Shown: piece after piece, positions 1 to 5,290 of the stretch
Layout of the letters: the number at the start of each line of letters is the position of its first letter
Numbering within the stretch: position 1 is the first letter of the stretch
Assembly: GCA_025998295.1 (NCBI GenBank)
Contig: BNVT01000086.1
Span: 1 to 5,290, forward strand
Direction: 5' to 3'
Source: Endomicrobiia bacterium
Lineage (GTDB): Bacteria > Elusimicrobiota > Endomicrobiia > Endomicrobiales > Endomicrobiaceae
DNA length: 5,290 nucleotides
Notes under the pieces: model-generated
What the model saw: the letters and a program-made list of their open reading frames with translations, nothing else
Database searches by the model: none
What the model was told of the DNA's origin: nothing
Program-made: the position numbers and the translations under genes

Positions 1-285
1 TACTTGATTTACTTTTTAAGGTCTTTGATCTTTTGTTACCTTGAGTCTTTTGGTCTCTTTTGCTTTGTGTCCTTTGTGGTTTTCTTGAATCATGTAACCA
101 TATTGGAACTTTATTTGTCAAGGCTTTGTAGGATCTTACGACAATATCGAACTTGGCTTTTGTTAAAAAAAACAGCGGGTTGTACATATTAAAGCTTTAT
201 CTATCAAATCTTTGTAGGATCTTACAACACATGGATTGGACTTTTTGTCAAACAAAGGCAAACGAACTAAAACTACGACAGGCTT
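1..285 (-). pseudogene. Possible decayed gene with a 29-residue internal repeat
   Basis: Read on the minus strand, the two direct-repeat copies give VVRSYKDLIDKALI and VVRSYKALTNKVPI, but in different frames because the offset is 86 bp. The segment between them contains a run of eight A (165-172, T on the minus strand). One extra base there would make the offset 87 bp and join both peptides in a single frame. That frame is open from just after the TAA at 286-288 to the left edge of the window, about 95 codons, ending in a Lys/Arg/Gln-rich part. There is no clear start codon or ribosome site, and the family is not recognised. It may be a broken gene, a slippage-prone site or coincidence in AT-rich sequence. 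Confidence 0.25.
107..254. repeat. Two diverged direct repeats, about 60 bp each
   Basis: Copy 1 covers about 107-168 and copy 2 about 193-254, an offset of 86 bp. The core ctttgtaggatcttac is identical at 124-139 and 210-225, and a 42-bp stretch around it matches at 34 of 42 positions without gaps (101-142 against 187-228). Similarity falls off at the edges. I could not find a clear third copy in the window. Confidence 0.7.
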
Positions 286-504
286 TTAATAGACGGTATG
301 TTTTTATATATAAAATCATCTTTTTAAGCTTGCTGTATCTTTAACTGTAAACATAATCTTAAATGACAAGAACAGTCCGATATGTGTTTTTAGATTTTAC
401 ATACTCTGGTAAAATTTAAAATCTATTTTAAAAAAGTGGAGAAAAAAAATCTTGAAAAAACTATAGATCAAACGTTAGAATAAGACCTATAGAGATTTCA
501 ATTT
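286..504. other. AT-rich stretch without a recognisable gene
   Basis: Every frame is closed within a few dozen codons. On the minus strand one piece (about 308-387) reads as a short protein-like run ending in a TGA, but nothing identifiable. It is likely degraded sequence between hppA and whatever lies left of the window. Confidence 0.4.
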
Positions 505-563
505 TACCGGGGCCATTCGCTTCTTGTGCCTGCTATCAGGCTCGTGCTTCTTACTTGTCGGTA
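505..563. repeat. GC-rich element with nested inverted repeats
   Basis: About 32 of 58 bases are G or C, in surroundings that are mostly A/T. The ends pair as TACCG (505-509) and CGGTA (559-563). In the middle is a perfect 5-bp hairpin, GCCTG (528-532) with CAGGC (537-541), around a 4-base loop. The hairpin is flanked by a direct repeat GCTTCTT at 519-525 and 546-552. No T run follows on either strand, so it is not an intrinsic terminator. It lies 77 bp beyond the hppA stop and could be a dispersed palindromic repeat or a structured RNA in the hppA 3' end. Confidence 0.45.
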
Positions 564-640
564 TTTTCTAACACAAGATAACTTTAAAAGAGACGAGAAA
601 TAAAAACAGTCCTTCAAATTATAGATTTTAATAGAGATCA

Positions 641-3052
641 TTATTTTTCGTCGCTGGTTTTCATATCGGTAAATGATTTTACAACAAATATAATTGCAAC
701 AACAAAGGACACTGCCGCAAGGATTGCACTCAATGCGCCTTTTGAAGAAAGAGCCAATGCAAGTTCCAAAGCAAGAAGACCGAAAAGTGTTGTAAACTTA
801 ATTATAGGATTCATTGCAACAGACGATGTGTCCTTGAACGGATCTCCTACCGTATCGCCCACAACAGTCGCTTTGTGAAGTTCGGTTCCTTTTTCACGTA
901 AATCAACTTCAATATACTTCTTTGCATTATCCCATGCGCCACCGGCATTTGCCATAAATATCGCTTGGAATAGACCAAACAATGCTATTGAAATAAGGTA
1001 TCCAATAAAGAAATATGGCCCGATAAACGCAAATGCAAGAGTTGTAAAGAAAATAACCATAAACAAGTTTATCATGCCTTTCTGCGCATATTTTGTGCAT
1101 ATTGCAACAACCTTCTTAGAATCTTCTGTTGAAGCTCTGTCTGAACTTCCGTCAAGTTTTATATTGCCCTTGATAAACTCTACGGCTTTGTAGGCTCCGC
1201 TTGTTACGGCATGGTTAGAGGCCCCGGTAAACCAGTAAATTACAGATCCGCCTGCAATTAAACCTAATAAAAAAGGAGCGTGCAACAAAGAAAGCTTATC
1301 AAGACCTGTTGTAAGACTTTCGGTAAGTATAACAATAGTTGAGAAAATCATCGTTGTTGCGCCCACAACAGCGGTTCCTATAAGGACAGGCTTTGCCGTA
1401 GCCTTGAAAGTATTGCCAGCTCCGTCGTTTTGCTCAAGCAATAATTTTGATTTTTCAAAAGTTGGGTTAAACCCAAATTCTTTTTTGATTTCTTTGTCTA
1501 CATTTGGAATGCTTTCAATCAATGACAATTCATATACAGACTGTGCATTATCGGTAACAGGTCCGTAAGAATCAACTGCAATAGTAACAGGTCCCATACC
1601 TAAAAAACCAAACGCTACAAGACCAAAAGAAAATACCGCAGGAGCCATCATTATTTCGTTTAATCCTAGAGAGCTTATTGCATAAGCAATACCCATAAGC
1701 ACTATAATTGTAATACCCATCCAATATGCGCTAAAATTACCAGCAGTAAGCCCCGCAAGAACATTAAGAGATGCTCCGCCGTGTCTTGAAGAACTAACAA
1801 CATTCTGTACAAAGGCGCTTTTTACGGAAGTAAATATCTTGACAATTTCAGGTATAACTGCGCCTGCGACAGTTCCGCAGCTGATTATAAGAGAAAGCTT
1901 CCACCAAAGAGTTCCATCTCCCAAATCACCGATAACAAGATTAGAAACTATAAATGTGAATGCTACTGAAACCATTGATGTTATCCACACAAGCGATGTT
2001 AAAGGAGCTTCAAAATTCATTTCATCCAAAAAAGCATACTTAATTTTTGAAATCACAGAGTTGATTCCATAAGAAAGACCGCTGGAGACAAGCATGATTA
2101 AACGCATCACAAAAATCCATACCAAAAGCTTAACTTGCAAAACAGGATCGTGCACTGCAAGAACTATAAATGTTACCAATGCAACACCCGTAACACCGTA
2201 AGTTTCAAAACCGTCCGCCGTAGGTCCTACGGAATCGCCTGCATTATCGCCTGTACAATCTGCAATAACTCCTGGGTTTCTTGCATCGTCTTCTTTGATA
2301 TCAAATACAATTTTCATTAAATCTGAACCGATATCAGCAATCTTTGTAAAAATTCCGCCTGCAATTCTAAGTACTGAAGCTCCAAGAGATTCGCCAATTG
2401 CAAAACCTATAAAGCATGCGCCGGAAAAATCTGAAGGAACAAAAAGAAGAATAACAAGCATTATGAAAAGCTCTATGCTTATCAAAAGCATTCCGATACT
2501 CATACCTGCGCGAAGCGGTATTGCATAAAGAGGAAAGGGTTTTCCTCTTAAGCTTGCAAAAGCTGTTCTGGAATTTGCAAAAGTGTTAATTCTCATACCA
2601 AACCATGCTACTGTATAGCTCCCGAGAATTCCTATAACGCTGCAAAGTACGATTGCGGCAACTTTAATCGCTGCAAGATGCTCTAACCAACCAAAGTATA
2701 CAACTATGATGGTGGCAAGCAAAACTTCAAGCATAATTATGAATTTGCCCTGGGTTATAAGATATGTTTTGCACGTTTCGTAGATAAGTTCTGAAATTGA
2801 TTTCATTGATTTATGCACAGAAAGATTTTTGATACCCAAGAAGTGATAAATTCCAAACAACAAACCAAAAATACAAATAAGAAAACCAAATGTCAAAAGT
2901 GTTTTGCCATCAATTGCATCTCCAAAAAAACTCACAGAACCTAAGTCAGGCATAACCAAATTTGCTTCACTTGCGAAAGACAAACTTGCAAATACAGGTA
3001 ACAATCCTAAAGCCGTGATAATCTTCTTAAACGAAAAAAATTTGCTTAACAT
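641..3052 (-). CDS. hppA: Membrane-bound H+-translocating pyrophosphatase, divergent K+-independent type
   Basis: This integral membrane enzyme hydrolyses pyrophosphate to two phosphates and pumps protons out of the cytoplasm. The 803-residue chain starts with a signal-like hydrophobic stretch (about 9-28), then many membrane segments, against the usual 16 helices. Active-site motifs visible in order are: DIGSD (240-244), the acidic stretch EDDARNPGVIAD (254-265) with GDNAGD (268-273), FETY with the gate-type Glu (E283), DSYGPVTDNAQ (494-504), GAGNTFKAT (544-552), AGGAWDNAKK (703-712) and VVGDTVGDPFKDTS (730-743). The Lys after GNTF (K550) occupies the position that marks K+-independent enzymes; K+-dependent ones carry Ala. 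The chain is longer than the usual 660-770 residues, partly because the loop between the DNAQ and GNT motifs is extended. ATG at 3052 is preceded by GGGAGA at 5-nt spacing. The gene lies 85 bp after mazG on the same strand. Product certain; H+ rather than Na+ specificity inferred from K550. Confidence 0.97.
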   Translation of the reverse strand: MLSKFFSFKKIITALGLLPVFASLSFASEANLVMPDLGSVSFFGDAIDGKTLLTFGFLICIFGLLFGIYHFLGIKNLSVHKSMKSISELIYETCKTYLITQGKFIIMLEVLLATIIVVYFGWLEHLAAIKVAAIVLCSVIGILGSYTVAWFGMRINTFANSRTAFASLRGKPFPLYAIPLRAGMSIGMLLISIELFIMLVILLFVPSDFSGACFIGFAIGESLGASVLRIAGGIFTKIADIGSDLMKIVFDIKEDDARNPGVIADCTGDNAGDSVGPTADGFETYGVTGVALVTFIVLAVHDPVLQVKLLVWIFVMRLIMLVSSGLSYGINSVISKIKYAFLDEMNFEAPLTSLVWITSMVSVAFTFIVSNLVIGDLGDGTLWWKLSLIISCGTVAGAVIPEIVKIFTSVKSAFVQNVVSSSRHGGASLNVLAGLTAGNFSAYWMGITIIVLMGIAYAISSLGLNEIMMAPAVFSFGLVAFGFLGMGPVTIAVDSYGPVTDNAQSVYELSLIESIPNVDKEIKKEFGFNPTFEKSKLLLEQNDGAGNTFKATAKPVLIGTAVVGATTMIFSTIVILTESLTTGLDKLSLLHAPFLLGLIAGGSVIYWFTGASNHAVTSGAYKAVEFIKGNIKLDGSSDRASTEDSKKVVAICTKYAQKGMINLFMVIFFTTLAFAFIGPYFFIGYLISIALFGLFQAIFMANAGGAWDNAKKYIEVDLREKGTELHKATVVGDTVGDPFKDTSSVAMNPIIKFTTLFGLLALELALALSSKGALSAILAAVSFVVAIIFVVKSFTDMKTSDEK

Positions 3053-3137
3053 ATTATCTCCCTAGATTATTATTTTTTAATTTGCATCTCTTCCTATAAA
3101 GGCATTTTCTTTTTATTTAATACTCTCACCTCGCAAA
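3053..3137 (-). other. mazG-hppA intergenic spacer
   Basis: This 85-bp A/T-rich spacer lies between two genes on the same strand. It holds the duplicated mazG tail and the hppA ribosome site. I see no hairpin followed by a T run on the minus strand that would separate the genes and no convincing -35/-10 pair, so cotranscription is the simplest reading, though unproved. Confidence 0.5.
3057..3063 (-). promoter_or_regulatory. Ribosome binding site of hppA
   Basis: On the minus strand this reads AGGGAGA and lies 4-5 nt before the ATG at 3052. It is a good Shine-Dalgarno match and fixes the hppA start. Confidence 0.8.
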
Positions 3138-3155
3138 TTATTTTTTAATTTGCAT
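3070..3155. repeat. Direct repeat duplicating the 3' end of mazG
   Basis: The 18-base string ttattttttaatttgcat occurs at 3138-3155 and again at 3070-3087, an offset of 68 bp. The right copy is the end of mazG (minus strand ATG CAA ATT AAA AAA TAA, giving MQIKK-stop). The left copy repeats the same codons inside the mazG-hppA spacer, just before the hppA ribosome site. The sequence between the copies shows no further MazG similarity. Confidence 0.85.
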
Positions 3156-3545
3156 TTTTTTTAAAGCTTTCTCCTTTTCTTTTACTTTTTTCCACATAAT
3201 TTCAATATCTTTTATATTTCTAACCCTATAGTTGCCAAATATATGTGGATGCCGACGTATAAGCTTTTTGTTAAGCTTCTCTATTATTCCAGCAATATTA
3301 AAATCTTTATTCTCTTTGGCAATTTGAGAATAAAACACAACCTGAAGTAGAATGTCGCCAAGTTCCTCTTCGAGATTTTCTATGTTCTTATTCTTAACAG
3401 CTTGTTTAACTTCTTGCGCTTCTAAAAGCAAATGCTTTACAAGAGACTCATACGTCTGCTCTTTATCCCACATACATCCGTTTTTGGAACGCAAAGTTAC
3501 AAATATTTTTACTAGTTTATCAAATTCTTTTAAATATTTTTTCAT
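3138..3545 (-). CDS. mazG: Single-domain MazG-type nucleoside triphosphate pyrophosphohydrolase
   Basis: MazG-family enzymes cleave nucleoside triphosphates to monophosphate plus PPi in the cytoplasm, and are thought to act in nucleotide-pool housekeeping. The 135-residue protein has GCMWDKEQT (23-31; the family usually has GCPWD, so Pro is replaced by Met), the metal-binding EAQE (42-45) and ELGD (61-64, the ExxD half), the hydrophobic VVFYSQIA helix, and RRHPHIFG (97-104), followed by the MW/KK-rich end. It corresponds to one MazG domain. E. coli MazG is about 263 residues with two domains, and its second domain is absent here. I chose ATG 3545 because AAAGGG precedes it at 4-nt spacing; an in-frame TTG at 3569 would add eight residues but has no clear ribosome site. 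The lysine-rich tail ends MQIKK, and these codons are duplicated just downstream. hppA follows in the same direction and is probably cotranscribed. Exact substrate unknown. Confidence 0.92.
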   Translation of the reverse strand: MKKYLKEFDKLVKIFVTLRSKNGCMWDKEQTYESLVKHLLLEAQEVKQAVKNKNIENLEEELGDILLQVVFYSQIAKENKDFNIAGIIEKLNKKLIRRHPHIFGNYRVRNIKDIEIMWKKVKEKEKALKKMQIKK

Positions 3546-3845
3546 GCATCCCTTTAAAACACAACCCAACGCAAATAAGTATTACCATTTCTTTACCACA
3601 TCTTTTGGGATACTGTAAATTTGACAAGTCTAAGACAGCTAAACAATAGCAGAACTAAAAACCTCAAATGATTTAGACATTTTCTTAAGGCCACTTACTT
3701 TAAGCTAATCTTTTATAGCCCATCTATGCTACCATAAAAACCGGCAAACACACACTAGTTGTGCAACACATAAAATTCTCGAAAAAAATGAAGTTTGAAC
3801 ATTTGCAATATGAATGCTTTTGCGACCTAGAGACTTGGGAGATTC
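3546..3845. other. Non-coding stretch upstream of mazG
   Basis: All frames are interrupted often. The longest open piece is about 41 codons on the plus strand (about 3721-3852) with no ribosome site. The mazG promoter should lie here, but I could not find a -35/-10 pair I trust. It looks like degraded intergenic or former coding sequence. Confidence 0.4.
3550..3555 (-). promoter_or_regulatory. Ribosome binding site deciding the mazG start
   Basis: The minus strand reads AAAGGG, then four bases, then ATG at 3545. This favours the ATG over the upstream in-frame TTG at 3569, which has no purine-rich site at the right distance. Confidence 0.6.
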
Positions 3846-4020
3846 TTACTTAGCTTCAAAAGCCCTAACCAGCTCTTCTTTTAGCCAACTCAAATGACAC
3901 AACTAGACTATTGTCTAAATTAGTAAAACCATCAACAAGAGCTCCCCTGTAAGATTTTCGATAATCAGTCTCATGAGCAGCAATAACAAAAGTCAGAGGT
4001 GCTCTGTTTATTGTAAAACA
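3846..4020 (-). pseudogene. Decayed coding fragment of unknown family
   Basis: On the minus strand an open frame from 4020 to a TAG at 3865-3867 reads as protein-like sequence, including TFVIAAHETDYRKSYRGALV and DGFTNLDNSL. Near 3895-3905 a shift to the neighbouring frame gives a natural-looking C-terminus, LSWLKEELVRAFEAK, ending at TAA 3846-3848. No start codon or ribosome site is visible upstream; the same frame has a TAA at 4032-4030. The composition (charged amphipathic tail, few rare codons) suggests the remnant of a gene with one frameshift, downstream of the broken transferase on the same strand. I do not recognise the family. It could also be chance open sequence. Confidence 0.35.
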
Positions 4021-4066
4021 GATCTTAGCTTAGTTTATCAGACTTGAAAAGCGACAGTCAATTAGG

Positions 4067-5233
4067 TTATTGTTCTTTGTACCATTTATTATTTCGCAAT
4101 AGAGAACCTAAAGTTTTATCAAGAGAAAGCAGAGTTTCTTACATTTGCTTAAATTCATTACTATTTCTATCCAGCGAAGTTTCTGTTACCATCGAACGGT
4201 TGTGTTTTATGTAATCGTTATTTTTGACAAAAATTATATCTGCTCCATCATTTATTAAAGCAAAATGACTTACATTCTTATCCAATGCATTTGTTCCAAG
4301 TGCAGAAAATGGCTTTCCAACTCCCATAAGATGGTATATGGTAGGTATTAAATCTGCCTGTGAAACAACGTAGTCAATTTTTTGTGGTTTTGATATTTTT
4401 GGAGCATAAATCACAAAAGGAATTTTAAACCCATTCTCAACGCCTTCTTTTTTACTAATATCATCCTCAGCGCTCACACTGCTTGCAACATGATCCGCTA
4501 TAAAAATAAATATAGCATCCTCAAACCAGCCTTCTTGCTTTGCCATGTCCATAAGGTGACCTATAGAATAATCTGAATAATTAAGAACATTGAGGTATTT
4601 ATTTTTGCTGCTGTCAGGCGGATATTTATTAAATTGCTCTGTTACGGACATATACTCTATATGGGTAGAACCTGTAAATGAAAAAAACAAAAAACGACTG
4701 TCCTTTTTTCCAACACTTCTCAACTTTTTTGCAGTAAAGTCAAACAAATCATAGTCATATCCAAACGGGAATTCAAATAAATAATCAATTAAACGCGGCA
4801 TATCTTCTTTGCCATAACTTTCTTGTATATGCAGCACATTTTTTGAAAAATCATACATCTTTATTGAATTTCTAGATGACGACTGTGCAAACATAGTAAA
4901 ATAACCTTTCTCATTAAAAGTCTCAGGCATTGAAGATATATCATTCATAAGTTCAAGGCTGTACACTCTGCTAAGAGCTCCCGGCATTAAAGGAACTCCC
5001 GACAAAGATGCCAACACCCCAAATATACTCATGTATCCATTGGCATAAGCGTTTGTAAAAGTTATTCCATTGCGCACTATATTGTCAAAATTGGGCGTAA
5101 CTCCGTAATTTCCGTTGCCTAAGAAATCTATATAAGACGGAGTCCAGCTTTCAAGTAAAACAATAGACCTCTTGCAACTAATATATAAAAGTACAATAGA
5201 AGTACTATGAAACAGAAAAAGAAAGCATGCGGG
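4067..5233 (-). pseudogene. LTA synthase family sulfatase-fold transferase, probably broken at both ends
   Basis: Members of this alkaline-phosphatase-fold family transfer phosphoglycerol or phosphoethanolamine to envelope glycans or lipids, using an extracytoplasmic catalytic domain anchored by N-terminal helices. The longest frame with a permitted start (GTG 5077 to TAA 4139, 312 residues) has the nucleophile region ANGYMSIFG (Ser17 at the usual Thr/Ser position), STHIEY (137-142, metal/substrate His), ADH (194-196, metal ligands Asp195-His196) and a later IPFVIYAP strand. Homology continues in frame upstream of GTG: SIVLLESWTPSYIDFLG, where the metal-ligand Glu (codon 5150-5152) lies, then PNFDNI. 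No ATG, GTG or TTG lies between there and the in-frame TGA at 5234-5236, and the anchor helices are not in this frame. After TAA 4139-4141 the frame stays open for 23 codons (SLDKTLGSLLRNNKWY) to TAA 4067-4069, resembling a family C-terminal helix. GTG 5077 has no ribosome site. A short soluble product starting there would lack an essential ligand. Family call strong; exact substrate unknown. Confidence 0.8.
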
Positions 5234-5290
5234 TCAGATGAATGGGTTTAGGCGATTAATGGGAGTAAAGAAAGGGACGTTTGACAAAAC

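Noticed and set aside
4..344. Two plus-strand open frames of 62-63 codons containing LYLSRLCRIL and LYLSNLCRIL.
   Set aside because: Their similarity comes from the DNA direct repeat. They are hydrophobic, T-rich translations without ribosome sites; if this region ever coded, the minus-strand reading looks more protein-like.
528..541. Hairpin GCCTG-ctat-CAGGC as an intrinsic terminator of hppA.
   Set aside because: The stem is only 5 bp and no T tract follows on the minus strand.
507..567. A tRNA or SRP RNA in the GC-rich block.
   Set aside because: It is too short for a tRNA, with no T-loop or anticodon arm pattern, and the SRP core motif is absent.
1839..2528. Plus-strand open frames of 61-77 codons inside hppA.
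   Set aside because: They are antisense to the conserved pyrophosphatase motifs and have no recognisable domains.
3352..3618. Plus-strand open frame of 88 codons opposite mazG.
   Set aside because: It is the antisense shadow of mazG; the minus strand carries clear MazG motifs and a ribosome site.
3721..3852. Plus-strand open stretch of about 41 codons beginning like ribosomal protein L21 (YATIKTGKH).
   Set aside because: The resemblance is only a few residues, no start or ribosome site precedes it, and nothing after the first dozen residues fits L21.

Overview
The window is AT-rich (roughly one third G+C by eye) and comes from a bacterial chromosome. Every gene I can support lies on the minus strand, so transcription runs from high to low coordinates. 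Only two genes look intact. One is a membrane-bound H+-translocating pyrophosphatase (hppA, 641-3052), of a divergent type with an approximately 800-residue chain. The other, directly upstream of it, is a single-domain MazG-type nucleotide pyrophosphohydrolase (3138-3545). The remaining 45% or so appears to be decaying sequence. A divergent hppA, very low coding density, broken genes and low G+C would suit a host-restricted bacterium undergoing genome reduction. An Endomicrobium-like member of the Elusimicrobiota would fit, but that assignment is inference and rests on no marker gene.

Layout from the right edge: 4067-5233 is a sulfatase-fold phosphoglycerol/phosphoethanolamine transferase of the LTA-synthase family. 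Its catalytic domain reads well, but it appears broken at both ends. The metal-ligand Glu lies upstream of any usable start codon, an in-frame TGA sits at 5234-5236, and an in-frame TAA at 4139-4141 precedes a further 23 codons that look like the family's C-terminal helix. Next, 3846-4020 holds a protein-like fragment that needs one frame change, which I cannot name. About 300 bases (3546-3845) with no recognisable gene follow.

The mazG-hppA pair is separated by 85-88 bp. That spacer contains an exact 18-bp duplicate of the mazG 3' end, including the codons for MQIKK and the stop. Both genes have a recognisable ribosome binding site, and cotranscription is plausible. Both proteins handle pyrophosphate economy: MazG-type enzymes release PPi from nucleoside triphosphates, and HppA conserves the energy of PPi as an ion gradient. 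The functional link is inference.

Below hppA, 1-640 has no intact gene. It holds a locally GC-rich 59-bp element with nested inverted repeats (505-563), and two diverged copies of an approximately 60-bp direct repeat (107-168 and 193-254). Read on the minus strand, these copies encode similar peptides and come into one frame if a run of eight A/T bases gains one base, so this too may be a decayed gene. I saw no tRNA, rRNA, CRISPR array, insertion sequence or convincing intrinsic terminator.
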